Positions 17,762-25,960 of a DNA stretch of 64,000 nucleotides are shown here, piece after piece. The notes beneath the pieces were generated by a model that had not been told where the DNA came from, searched no databases, and saw only the letters and a list, made by a program, of their open reading frames with translations. The translations under genes were made by a program, and so were the position numbers. Location of the stretch: positions 1 through 64,000 of the forward strand of contig DATHNE010000071.1 of NCBI GenBank assembly GCA_035486355.1. The letters run 5' to 3'. Within the stretch, counting starts at the first letter, position 1. Each line of letters starts with the position of its first letter. This DNA comes from Palsa-883 sp035486355 (GTDB lineage: Bacteria > Pseudomonadota > Alphaproteobacteria > Acetobacterales > Acetobacteraceae).

Positions 17762-18235
17762 TTAACCGCCCAATAACACATCGCGCGCCTGATTGACGCG
17801 CGCCGCCACCCAATCCGACCCACCGGCGTCAGGGTGCGCCGCGCGCATCAGCCGGTGATGCGCGGCGCGGATCTCTGCCTCGGTGGCGCCGGGCTGCAGG
17901 CCAAGGACCTGATGGGCTTCCTCACGCGTCATTGTGCCTGAACGGCGCGCCGGCCCGCCAGCCTGGCCGCCGGTCCCGGATTGGGTGCGGCCATGTCGTC
18001 CGCCAAGTTGGGATGCACGCCAATAGTTCCAGATCAACGGGCCGAACAGGGTCAGGGCGCCGAGCGCAACGCCGATGCGTCCGGACAGGATCAGCAGCAG
18101 GGCTAGGCTCAGCCCTCCCAACGCGGCGATCCAGGCCAACAGGGATTTGATCGTGGTGACCGAGGCCTTTTCGAACGCACGCAGTCCGCCCAGAAAGACG
18201 AACAGCATCAGCCCGCCCAGGACCAGCCACAGCAT
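17762..18235 (-). CDS. Membrane-anchored J-domain protein
   Basis: A 157-residue protein with two or three N-terminal membrane segments (about 1-85), a Gly-rich linker, and a C-terminal J domain (about 102-157) that carries the HPD tripeptide in AAHPDAGGS, needed to stimulate DnaK ATPase. The arrangement resembles the TIM14/Pam18-like J-proteins of Alphaproteobacteria. Its client is unknown. ATG at 18235 is preceded directly by the maeB stop codon (TAG at 18241-18239), with GTG at 18238 as another possible start, so it is probably translated together with maeB. Confidence 0.78.
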   Translation of the reverse strand: MLWLVLGGLMLFVFLGGLRAFEKASVTTIKSLLAWIAALGGLSLALLLILSGRIGVALGALTLFGPLIWNYWRASQLGGRHGRTQSGTGGQAGGPARRSGTMTREEAHQVLGLQPGATEAEIRAAHHRLMRAAHPDAGGSDWVAARVNQARDVLLGG

Positions 18236-18238
18236 CAC

Positions 18239-20524
18239 CTAGTCCGCCGGCGCGTCGAGTTCCTGCGCCTCCAGCACCGCGAGTGCGCTCAGGTTGACGA
18301 TGCCGCGGGCGGTGACGCTGGGCACCACCACGTGGATCGGCTTCGACATGCCCAGCAGGAGCGGCCCGACCGGCAATCCGTCCGATGCCGCTTTCAATAG
18401 CGTAAAGGAGATATTGGCAGCGTCGAGCGACGGCATGACCAGCAAATTGGCGGTGCCGGTCAGCCGGCTGTCGGCCACCGCGCGGTCGCGGATCACCGCC
18501 ACTAGCGCGGCGTCGCCATGCATTTCGCCGTCGACTTCCAGGTCCGGCGCGCGCTCGCGGATCATCGCCAGCGCGCGGCGCATCTTGCGCGCCGAATCGG
18601 TATCACTGGCGCCGAAGTTCGAATGCGAGAGCAGCGCGACTTTTGGGACGATGCCGAAACCACTCACCGCCGCGGCGGCCAGCAGCGTCATCTCGGTGAT
18701 CTGTTCCGCTGTAGGATCGACCACCATGTGGGTGTCGCAGATGAACAGCGATCCCCCGGGCAGGATCAGGCAGGACAACGCGTAGTTGCGCGCGACGTTC
18801 GGACGGCGCGGAATGATCGGCAATACCAGGCGCAACTGGCGCCACCAGTCGCCGGTACCGCCGCAGATCGCGGCGTCGGCCTGGCCGTCGTGCAGCAGCA
18901 TCGATGCAATGACGGTGCGACGGGTGGTAAGCCAGTGCGCCGCATCGCCGGGCGGGACGCCACGCCGGCCGGCCAGACGGCGGAATTCCGGCAGCAGCGG
19001 TGCGAGCACGGCCTCGTTGTCCTCGATCGGATCCACCACACGGACGGCGCCGCCAAGATCGAGGCGCAGCCCCATCTCCTTCACCTTGCGGGCGATGACC
19101 TGGCGGCGGCCGACCAGGATTGGGATCGCGATACCATCGTCGACCAAAGTCTGCGCCGCCCGCAGCACTCGCTCGTCCGCGCCATCACTGTAGACGACGC
19201 GTTTGGCGGATTTGCGCGCCGCCTCGAACACCGGCTGCATGAGCTGGCCGGAACGGAAGACGAATCGTTCGAGATCGTGACGATAGGTGGCGAAATCGAT
19301 GATCGCATGGCGCGCGACGCCGCTGTCCATCGCAGCGCGCGCAACGGCGGGGGCGATCTCCAGGATCAGGCGTGGATCGAACGGTTTCGGAATGATGTAG
19401 TCGGGGCCGAACACCGGCGCATCACCGCCATAGGCCGCGGCCACGACCTCGGAAGCCTCGACGCGCGACAGGCTGGCGATGGCCTCGACCGCGGCGATCT
19501 TCATTTCCTCATTGATCGTGGTGGCGGAGACGTCGAGCGCACCGCGGAAGATGAACGGAAAGCAGAGGACGTTGTTGACCTGGTTCGGATAGTCGGAGCG
19601 GCCGGTCGCGATGATAGCGTCCGGACGCAGGGCGCGGGCCTGTTCAGGCAGGATCTCGGGTTCCGGATTGGCCAATGCCAGGATCAGCGGCTTGTCACCG
19701 AGCAGCGACAACATCTCAGGCTTCAACACGCGCGGGGCGGACAGGCCCAGGAAGATGTCGGTGCCGGGCAGCGCATCGGCCAGCGTTTCGGCGTTCGTGT
19801 CGCGGGCGTAGCGGGCCATGTTGGGCAGCATACCAGTGCGGTCCTTGCGCACCACGCCCTTGATGTCGGTCAGCGTGACGTTTTCCGGCCGCAAGCCCAT
19901 CGAGACCAGCAGGTCGACGCAGGCGAGCGCCGCCGCGCCGGCGCCGGAGGTCACCAGGCGCACGTCCGAGAGATGCTTGCCCTGCAGCAGCAGGCCATTG
20001 CGGACGGCGGCGGCGACCGTGATGGCGGTACCGTGCTGGTCGTCGTGAAACACCGGGATGCGCATGCGCTTGCGCAGCTCCGCCTCGATGGCGAAGCACT
20101 CGGGTGCCTTGATGTCTTCCAGGTTGATGGCGCCGAAGGTGGGTTCCAGCGCGGCGACCACGTCGCAGAAGCGGTCGGGGTCCTGGGCGTCCACTTCGAT
20201 ATCGAACACATCGATGCCGGCGAATTTCTTGAACAGAACAGCCTTGCCCTCCATCACCGGCTTGCCGGCCAGCGCGCCGATATTGCCCAGGCCAAGCACG
20301 GCGGTGCCGTTGGAGATCACGGCGACCAGGTTGCCGCGGGCGGTGTAGATCCGCGCGTTGTCGGGATCGTCGACGATCGCTTCACAGGCGGCGGCGACAC
20401 CCGGGGAGTAGGCGAGCGCGAGGTCGCGCTGGGTGGCCATGCGCTTGGTCGGCTCGATCGCCAGTTTCCCCGGCCGCGGCAGGCGATGATAGTCCAGCGC
20501 CGCCCGGCGGAAGTCGTCGTCCAT
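18239..20524 (-). CDS. maeB: NADP-dependent malic enzyme with C-terminal phosphotransacetylase-like domain
   Basis: A 761-residue cytoplasmic enzyme that oxidatively decarboxylates malate to pyruvate, making NADPH. The malic domain occupies about 1-410 (YSPGVAAACEAI, FHDDQHGTAITVAAA, TSGAGAAALACVDLL). From about 430 there is a phosphotransacetylase-like domain, which in this family is thought to be regulatory (acetyl-CoA response) and not catalytic. Length matches MaeB (about 760). A strong ribosome site, GGGGAGG seven bases before the ATG, is present. The membrane J-protein gene follows immediately. Confidence 0.94.
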   Translation of the reverse strand: MDDDFRRAALDYHRLPRPGKLAIEPTKRMATQRDLALAYSPGVAAACEAIVDDPDNARIYTARGNLVAVISNGTAVLGLGNIGALAGKPVMEGKAVLFKKFAGIDVFDIEVDAQDPDRFCDVVAALEPTFGAINLEDIKAPECFAIEAELRKRMRIPVFHDDQHGTAITVAAAVRNGLLLQGKHLSDVRLVTSGAGAAALACVDLLVSMGLRPENVTLTDIKGVVRKDRTGMLPNMARYARDTNAETLADALPGTDIFLGLSAPRVLKPEMLSLLGDKPLILALANPEPEILPEQARALRPDAIIATGRSDYPNQVNNVLCFPFIFRGALDVSATTINEEMKIAAVEAIASLSRVEASEVVAAAYGGDAPVFGPDYIIPKPFDPRLILEIAPAVARAAMDSGVARHAIIDFATYRHDLERFVFRSGQLMQPVFEAARKSAKRVVYSDGADERVLRAAQTLVDDGIAIPILVGRRQVIARKVKEMGLRLDLGGAVRVVDPIEDNEAVLAPLLPEFRRLAGRRGVPPGDAAHWLTTRRTVIASMLLHDGQADAAICGGTGDWWRQLRLVLPIIPRRPNVARNYALSCLILPGGSLFICDTHMVVDPTAEQITEMTLLAAAAVSGFGIVPKVALLSHSNFGASDTDSARKMRRALAMIRERAPDLEVDGEMHGDAALVAVIRDRAVADSRLTGTANLLVMPSLDAANISFTLLKAASDGLPVGPLLLGMSKPIHVVVPSVTARGIVNLSALAVLEAQELDAPAD

Positions 20525-20636
20525 TCAAAAGCCTCCCCAGCAAAACCTGTCCGTCATACAGGCAGGGGGCGGCAGCGCGCCAGATCGGGAGACGCCACTC
20601 GAACGACCCGCAAGGGTCAGGGTGGGTCCGACAGGG

Positions 20637-20915
20637 TCATGGCGCGCCGCCGGACGGGTAGACGATGCCGATCGTCCCGATGCCGTACCCGTAAGTCTGG
20701 GTGATGAAGTGGGCGGATTTATCGCTGAAGCCCGTCCGTATGGTTTTGACGCCATACCCGGCTAGACGATCGATCTCCGCATCCTGCTGTGGCTGGGTGA
20801 TCGCGCCCTCGTCATAGACGTTCACGCCGACGACAGCGTCCTTGGCGGCCGCCGCGCCGGCGAAGGCCGGAAGAGCCAGCGCGAAGGTCGCCAACAAGAT
20901 TGAACTTTGGCGCAT
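20637..20915 (-). CDS. Truncated secreted glycosidase-like protein
   Basis: A 92-residue protein with a clear signal peptide (residues 1-24, ending AAAAKD) followed by only about 68 residues. The mature part (VVGVNVYDEGAITQPQQDAE, VKTIRTGF, VYPSGGAP) aligns with the first 70 mature residues of the 383-residue glycosidase at 23299-24450 (VVGANLVNE, HVIRAG, VYPDPG). Both catalytic glutamates of that family lie further on and are missing here. A good GGAG ribosome site precedes ATG at 20915. It is best read as the remains of a third clan GH-A-like gene cut short by a deletion, although a short secreted product could still be made. Confidence 0.55.
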   Translation of the reverse strand: MRQSSILLATFALALPAFAGAAAAKDAVVGVNVYDEGAITQPQQDAEIDRLAGYGVKTIRTGFSDKSAHFITQTYGYGIGTIGIVYPSGGAP

Positions 20916-20976
20916 GCTTGCGGCTCCTATCCGATCTCTCCCCGGTGAATTCGTACCTTCTGCGCCATGGCCACGC

Positions 20977-22389
20977 CTAGCGGGCCGCGCCGGCGACCGC
21001 CGCAGCGACGCCGGGCAGCAGATCGCCGGTGGACGGATCGATCATGCCGTCGATGCAGAAGCCCGCAGGAAGGCTCGTCGGCCAACTGTATTTGACCTGA
21101 GCGCATTTCGGCGACGGCCCACCGGAATCGTAGGAATAATAGAAGACGTGGCTGATATTCACCGGCGCGGTCGCCGATGAGCGGAGCGTCTCGACCACAT
21201 CGTGGTTGAAGGCGCGAATGGCGCCGGCCTGGTCCGTCGCCTTGTAGACGCCGCGGACATCTGCCTTGTTCAGATACCCGCCAGGCTGACCGCGCGCATC
21301 ATATTGAAAATACCAGGGCTGGCCGTTCCACCAGCTCGATCCCGCCGGGTTCCATTCGGTGATCCAGATGGATTTCTGGCTCGCATGCGGATAGTGCGCC
21401 GCCTCGTAGCGCAGCGAATTGGTCGCGTCCTGGACCAGGTTCAAGGTGGTGGTCGAGGTCGGATAGAGGTGCGATCCGTAGCCGTCGACCAGCCGGGTGT
21501 AGTCGGTGACCTTGCCGTCCGCGCCCCGCACGCTCGCCAGAGCCTCGATCAGCGGCGCGGAAACGGGCATGGAATTGCCGTAGGTGATGATCTGGGCCTG
21601 CGGGAAATACTTGCGGATCGAAACCACCGAAGCCGCCAGGAACGGCGCATAGCCGCGCACCCATGTCTGAACCTGGGCGTCGCTCAGGAACCACTTCCAT
21701 TGGTGCTTGGCCCATTCCGCGCCGGTGGGATTGTCGGCGTCGTTGCAATAGAGATCGAGTTCATTGCCGATCTCAAAGGCCTCGACCATCTCGCCCGCCG
21801 CGCGCACGGCCGCGAGCTCCGCCTCGATGCGCTTCTGGTAGGCGGCGATGTTGATCTTGCTCAGGGGGTAGGTCCCCCACTGGCAACCGCTCTCAGCCTT
21901 GCTGAGTTGCGCGCCTGGCGGATAGTCGGAGGCCGCGTGCCCGACGATCGCCAGCATCTTCATGCCGCGGGCATGCACCAGTTTCAGCAAATCGATCGCC
22001 TGATCGGAGCCGCCGAAGCCGTCGCGAAACCACCCCGCATGAACCCGCGCGATCCCGTCCATCACGGCGACCCGTCGCGCCTCGAAATTGCCCGGCTTGT
22101 TGTAGTCGGCGGCCAGGAAGGGCGAGACCTTGGGCTCCTGAGGCCAGGACAGCGTCCATTGCGTCCCCATGTTCGACCGATCGACGCCGAACGCCAGCGG
22201 GGCCGGCGAGACCGGCCGCGCGTCTGGCGCGGCGGCCGCGACCGCACCGTCCGTCGCCAAGATGGCCAGCGTACCCAACGCGGCCAAAGCCATGATCCGC
22301 CGCGCTCGTGGTTTCTTGGGGGCCACGCTTTGGATCGGATCAATCCTTGGACACTCGAAGTCGGCCCCTGCGGGCTGGGAGGGTTTCAT
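20977..22389 (-). CDS. Secreted or membrane-anchored glycoside hydrolase, clan GH-A-like
   Basis: A 470-residue protein with a long positively charged N-terminus and a hydrophobic segment (about 29-55), so it is exported or anchored. The rest looks like a TIM-barrel glycosidase: FEIGNELDLYC near 205 gives the Asn-Glu acid/base pair and IWITEWNPAG near 346 the likely nucleophile. The exact GH family is not clear; GH5 or GH39-like enzymes share this arrangement. The open frame continues upstream, but ATG at 22389 has an AGGAAG ribosome site and sits just after the upstream GH16 gene. With the two neighbouring hydrolases it probably trims or degrades one polysaccharide outside the cytoplasm. Confidence 0.72.
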   Translation of the reverse strand: MKPSQPAGADFECPRIDPIQSVAPKKPRARRIMALAALGTLAILATDGAVAAAAPDARPVSPAPLAFGVDRSNMGTQWTLSWPQEPKVSPFLAADYNKPGNFEARRVAVMDGIARVHAGWFRDGFGGSDQAIDLLKLVHARGMKMLAIVGHAASDYPPGAQLSKAESGCQWGTYPLSKINIAAYQKRIEAELAAVRAAGEMVEAFEIGNELDLYCNDADNPTGAEWAKHQWKWFLSDAQVQTWVRGYAPFLAASVVSIRKYFPQAQIITYGNSMPVSAPLIEALASVRGADGKVTDYTRLVDGYGSHLYPTSTTTLNLVQDATNSLRYEAAHYPHASQKSIWITEWNPAGSSWWNGQPWYFQYDARGQPGGYLNKADVRGVYKATDQAGAIRAFNHDVVETLRSSATAPVNISHVFYYSYDSGGPSPKCAQVKYSWPTSLPAGFCIDGMIDPSTGDLLPGVAAAVAGAAR

Positions 22390-22448
22390 CGGATCTTCCT
22401 TCGATGAAGCAGATGAAGCACGAGGGGCCACTCGGTCCGCTCGGGCCG

Positions 22449-23255
22449 TCATTGTTTCGCAAAGACACGCAGAGTTCTGACGGCCATCTGGTGGCCGGCG
22501 GGGTTGTCGGGGATCTTGCCGGCGACATCGCCCAAAGCGGTCGCGAAACGGATGTCGGCGGCCTGGTTGATGCCAGCGACGCCGGTGATGGCGGCGACCG
22601 GCTCCCCGTCGATCTCGAAGATCAAGTCGGTCGGGGTCCAAAGGACGCCGTAGTCGTGGAATCCGGCGGCCAGGTTGCAGGCGCACTTGCTGTCGCACCC
22701 AACTGCGCCACCTCCAGGATGCCAGTCGTGCAAGGTCATGTGTACGTCGTTGGGATAGTGCGCCTCGACAATGTCGATCTCGTAGCCAGCATCACTGACG
22801 AGCCAGAATGCGTTGTTGAGTCCGGTGATGTCGGCTGTCTGGATGCTGGCCTCGAACAGGCCGTAGAGCTGCTTGGTCGTGCTGATCATTGAGCCGGTCG
22901 CCCATCTGGCATGACAGGCCGATGTGGCGGTGGTCCTGAGCTGCAGGCCGCCTGGAGCCGCGACCACATTGGCGGGCAGCCGGCAGGACTTGAGATCTGA
23001 TCTATCGTCGGTCTGCAGCGTCCATTGCGACCGAAGCACGCCCGCATTGGCGAAATCGGTTGCGAAAATCGGGCGATGCGACCGATACTGGGCGACCAGA
23101 GCGCGGTCGGCCGCAGCGACGGGCCTGCGTGTTCCCCAGGACTGGTTGGGATTGCCCCAAGTCGCAGGTCCCATCGGCGCCGCCATGGGCCTGGGCGACC
23201 ACAGGGCGAAGGCAAGTCCAACCGCAGCGAATCCAAGCAAACGCGACAGGCGCAT
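22449..23255 (-). CDS. Secreted GH16-family glycoside hydrolase
   Basis: A 268-residue exported beta-jelly-roll enzyme. A signal peptide covers about 1-27. The GH16 catalytic motif is seen as EIDIVE near 158-163, in which the first Glu is the nucleophile and the last the acid/base. Other family features are ATGSMIST upstream and FHDYGVLWTPTDLIFEIDG downstream. GH16 enzymes cut beta-1,3 or beta-1,3/1,4 glucans, galactans or related chains, or transfer them; the substrate is not fixed by these residues. The start chosen is ATG 23255 with GGAG eight bases upstream. It lies between two clan GH-A-like hydrolase genes on the same strand. Confidence 0.85.
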   Translation of the reverse strand: MRLSRLLGFAAVGLAFALWSPRPMAAPMGPATWGNPNQSWGTRRPVAAADRALVAQYRSHRPIFATDFANAGVLRSQWTLQTDDRSDLKSCRLPANVVAAPGGLQLRTTATSACHARWATGSMISTTKQLYGLFEASIQTADITGLNNAFWLVSDAGYEIDIVEAHYPNDVHMTLHDWHPGGGAVGCDSKCACNLAAGFHDYGVLWTPTDLIFEIDGEPVAAITGVAGINQAADIRFATALGDVAGKIPDNPAGHQMAVRTLRVFAKQ

Positions 23256-23298
23256 ATTCACAACTCCGAGGGTCGGGGTTTTCAAGCCAGACACAGCG

Positions 23299-24450
23299 TC
23301 ACATCGGCGCCACCGCCAGACGGCCGCTTTCGGTCAAAGCGCCGCAGAGGAAGGCGCTGTCGTGGTCCTCTTTGGACGCGTGAATCTGGCCCTGCCACGT
23401 ATAGTACAGCGACCCGCCCAACCTATGCTGCGCGGCCAGACCCTGCAGCACGCTGCGCATCTCGCGAACCATGGCGATCCGGGCGGCATCATTGATCGGG
23501 CAGGCGTTCAGGCCGTTGAGGCCGTTGAAGTTCCATTCGGTCACCCAGCACGGCTTTCCCTGCGCCGCGCCCGGCGGCCCGCATTCCGTCAGGCCGTTGA
23601 GGTCGAGATGCGCGCGAAGGGCGGCTTGGCCCGCAGTTGTGCCCGGACTGACCACCAGGGGATAGAAGTGCAGGCCATAGCCGTCGACCAGCCGGTCCAG
23701 GCCGTGGGCCTGCAGGAAATGGAGCGTCGCATCGACGCTGACCGCGTCGGCCTTGACGCTACGAAGCCATTTGCCGGAGTCGTCGAGGTCGGCGAGCCCG
23801 GCGGAGACGATCGGCGTGCGCCGATTGAGCGTCGAGTGGTCGCGGATGTCCTTCAGCGCGGCCAGGGTCTGCAGGTAGCGGAGATAGCCCTGGGCGATCG
23901 TCTGCCCCTCGGGGTCGCTGGCTAGGTCCGCCTCGGTCAGCACCCGCCCTTGCGCCGGCAGGGGAAAGTCGGCGTTGAAGCCGGTCCAGTTGATCTCGTT
24001 GCCCAGCTCGAAGCCGGCGAGCACGATGCCTTTGCTTTCGAGTTTGGCCAGCTCCGGGCCGATGTTGGCCTTGAAGGTATCGGCGTTGGCCGTCGAAAGC
24101 GGCCAACCGCTCCAGAGGCCCTTGCCCTTATAGGCGGCGGGCAATTGCTTCCACAGGGTGCCGGGGTCGGGGTAGACGCCGACGAGCCATTCGATCTTGA
24201 TGCCATGCGCATAGGCGCGCTGTGCGAACGCCAGGCCCTGGTCGTTGCCGGGGATCCCCGCCCGGATGACGTGGACGCGGGCCGCCTGCTGGGCTGCAAA
24301 CGTCGCTTCCTGTTCCGGGACAGTCTGCTTGTACGGCTCATTGACGAGGTTGGCGCCCACGACGGGCGGCGGCGGACCCGCCTGGGCCGGCGCCGCGACG
24401 GCGGCCATCAGCACGCAGAAGGCAGAGGCGATCGACGTCAAACGCTTCAT
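23299..24450 (-). CDS. Secreted glycoside hydrolase, clan GH-A-like
   Basis: A 383-residue exported protein with a signal peptide (about 1-24, ending AQA). Acid/base and nucleophile glutamates are probably in FELGNEINW (Glu about 152) and CWVTEWNFNG (Glu about 304), the pattern of a TIM-barrel retaining glycosidase. It resembles the 470-residue hydrolase downstream in layout and the truncated gene at 20637-20915 in sequence. ATG 24450 has GGAG eight bases upstream. It is the first gene of a minus-strand run of four exported hydrolase genes. An inverted repeat at 24624-24650 lies in its upstream region. Substrate unknown. Confidence 0.75.
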   Translation of the reverse strand: MKRLTSIASAFCVLMAAVAAPAQAGPPPPVVGANLVNEPYKQTVPEQEATFAAQQAARVHVIRAGIPGNDQGLAFAQRAYAHGIKIEWLVGVYPDPGTLWKQLPAAYKGKGLWSGWPLSTANADTFKANIGPELAKLESKGIVLAGFELGNEINWTGFNADFPLPAQGRVLTEADLASDPEGQTIAQGYLRYLQTLAALKDIRDHSTLNRRTPIVSAGLADLDDSGKWLRSVKADAVSVDATLHFLQAHGLDRLVDGYGLHFYPLVVSPGTTAGQAALRAHLDLNGLTECGPPGAAQGKPCWVTEWNFNGLNGLNACPINDAARIAMVREMRSVLQGLAAQHRLGGSLYYTWQGQIHASKEDHDSAFLCGALTESGRLAVAPM

Positions 24451-24623
24451 CTGAGAATCTCCAGTCCATCGGGCATTGGATTGGCGGTCGTGCTGGACGT
24501 CGTAAGGGCCGGTAGTCGAAAGTGACGACGGCGCGGTGAACTTCGCCGGAACAGCGCCCGGACTCGTCGGCTTGTGGCCTCACCAGGCCCGCCTGCGGTC
24601 GAATGGATGGCGGCGCTTCTGGG

Positions 24624-24650
24624 CAGTTTATGGCGCCCGGGGATAAACTG
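24624..24650. promoter_or_regulatory. Inverted repeat upstream of the glycosidase run
   Basis: Perfect 8-base arms, CAGTTTAT and ATAAACTG, flank an 11-base GC-rich centre. It lies between the 3' end of the monooxygenase-fold gene and the first glycosidase gene, both on the minus strand. It could be an operator or a weak hairpin without a T-run; neither is shown. Confidence 0.35.
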
Positions 24651-24696
24651 GCTAAGTCTTCCCGAAGATATCGAGGATCAGATCAATGCCGGTCGC

Positions 24697-24999
24697 TTAC
24701 GGATTGGGCGGGCCGAATTCCCGAACCACTTCGTACATGCCGGGGTCAAACCGGGCGATGGACAGCGCCGCTTCGAGAAATGGGCGCTGAGCCGGGTCCT
24801 GGCGCATGGCCTCGTAATCGGTGAGGCTGCTCCAGCGGGCGTACATCGTGACCTTGGCGCCGTCTGTGCTGCGGTGAAGCGTGGATGAGACGAAGCCCGG
24901 CGCCTTGCTGACGATCTCGTCCGTGACTTGGGTCAGGATATCGACCAGCCGCTGCTGATTGGTGGGATCGACATGGAAGACGTTGATGAAGACAATCAT
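24697..24999 (-). CDS. Antibiotic biosynthesis monooxygenase (ABM)-fold protein
   Basis: A 100-residue cytoplasmic protein with the ferredoxin-like ABM fold: a first strand (MIVFINVFHVDP), a helix with APGFVSSTLHRS after it, then VTMYARWSS and a final helix region. Members are small dimeric oxygenases or quinone/heme-related enzymes, and many are uncharacterised. ATG 24999 with AGG five bases before is chosen over GTG 25005. It stands between an antitoxin gene and the glycosidase run on the same strand. The substrate is unknown. Confidence 0.65.
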   Translation of the reverse strand: MIVFINVFHVDPTNQQRLVDILTQVTDEIVSKAPGFVSSTLHRSTDGAKVTMYARWSSLTDYEAMRQDPAQRPFLEAALSIARFDPGMYEVVREFGPPNP

Positions 25000-25028
25000 T
25001 GTCACCTGATGATTTTGAAACCAGGGCG

Positions 25029-25367
25029 TCAGGCAGGTACGGCCTGCCTGGACGGCGGCGGCGCTGACGTTCGGTCATGGACCTCGACCAAAACCTCCAC
25101 GTCCTGGCCCAGCCGATCGAGCACGTTCATCAGCCGGTCGACGGTGAAGCGCTCCAGCTTCACTTGCCGGATGCGCGAGAAATCCGCCGCGGCGATCCCG
25201 GTCAGTTCCTGCGCCTTACGGATGGTGAGGCTGCGATCGTCGAGCACGCCGATGATCTTCGCCGCCAGGATGGCGCGTAGCTGTTCGAGGTTCGGATTGG
25301 GGAGGCCGAGGTCGCGGAAGACGTTACCGCTGCCGTGAACCAGCTCCTTGTCGTCGTCGGGTCTCAC
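25029..25367 (-). CDS. XRE-type helix-turn-helix antitoxin-like protein
   Basis: A 112-residue DNA-binding protein of the short HigA/HTH_37-like class. The helix-turn-helix runs through LTIRKAQELTGIAAADFSRIRQVKLERFTVDRL (about 46-80), followed by the usual LGQDVEVLVEV. It would bind its own promoter and neutralise the toxin encoded upstream. The start is GTG at 25367, overlapping the toxin stop codon in GTGA, the usual toxin-first order. The toxin gene is broken, so this protein is now either an orphan antitoxin or a simple regulator. Confidence 0.7.
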   Translation of the reverse strand: MRPDDDKELVHGSGNVFRDLGLPNPNLEQLRAILAAKIIGVLDDRSLTIRKAQELTGIAAADFSRIRQVKLERFTVDRLMNVLDRLGQDVEVLVEVHDRTSAPPPSRQAVPA

Positions 25368-25684
25368 TTCAGCGCCTCCTTCAGTCTTTTGAGCCGCTCC
25401 CGCATCAGGTCGATCTCGTGCTTGGGCGTCGCAATGCCGCTCGTCGATTTCTTCTGGAAGGCATGCACCACCCAGATCGCCTCGCCGATCTGACGCGCGT
25501 AGACGACCCGGAAGGCGTCGCGCGACGCTTCGGCGCCAGTTCCATCACACCGGACCCGAGCCCGGGCAGCGGCTTGGCAATGTCCGGCATGCGGCCCTCG
25601 GCCACGACCGTGAGAGCGCGTGCGAACTTCAGGCGGGCGTCCTCCGGGAAGTCCGCGCAGTCGCTTTGCGCGCCCCTGATCCAA
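25364..25684 (-). pseudogene. RelE/HigB (Gp49-like) toxin, frameshifted
   Basis: The C-terminal half reads as a Gp49-type toxin: ASRDAFRVVYARQIGEAIWV, then FQKKSTSGIATPKHEIDLM. The N-terminal half is in another frame (ADFPEDARLKFARALTVVAE, then PLPGLGSGVMELA), so a one-base change near 25530 splits the gene. No ATG or GTG start with a ribosome site was seen for the N-terminal piece. These toxins cut ribosome-bound mRNA when intact; this copy is very unlikely to be active. Confidence 0.7.
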
Positions 25685-25960
25685 CTGATCGATCGAGTGT
25701 CTCAGACGGTGTTCATGGTGGCAAATTTGACATCAAAGGACAAGTGAATTGAGGTGCTCACCCCCTCAAGAGCGCCCTCGGGCGCGCGGGAGCAAGGCGA
25801 TCCGTCGCGCCGGCGCATCGAACTCGATGCGTGGAGCCGGCGCTCGGGCTCACGTCAGGCGGCCCGCTTGAGCTTGGTCCGCTCGGCCTTCGGCTTGGCC
25901 GCCGGCGGGGTCTCGGCCGCATCTCCGTTCGCGGAGCCGCCCTTTGCCTCGTCCTGGGCC
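25685..25960. other. Degraded sequence between toxin remnant and acyltransferase pseudogene
   Basis: No intact gene. On the minus strand a frame ending at about 25857 reads GGSANGDAAETPPAAKPKAE then RTKLKRAA and a stop, which looks like the basic tail of a lost gene. Its identity is not recognisable. Confidence 0.35.

Noticed and set aside
20525..20636. tRNA-like ACTCGAAC string near 20597, considered as a second attachment site for tRNA-Leu
   Set aside because: Only eight bases match the tRNA T-arm, which is not enough for an integration duplicate.
25028..25029. Considering the HTH protein and the ABM-fold protein as one functional pair
   Set aside because: Close spacing on the same strand is the only link; the HTH gene is better explained as partner of the broken toxin.
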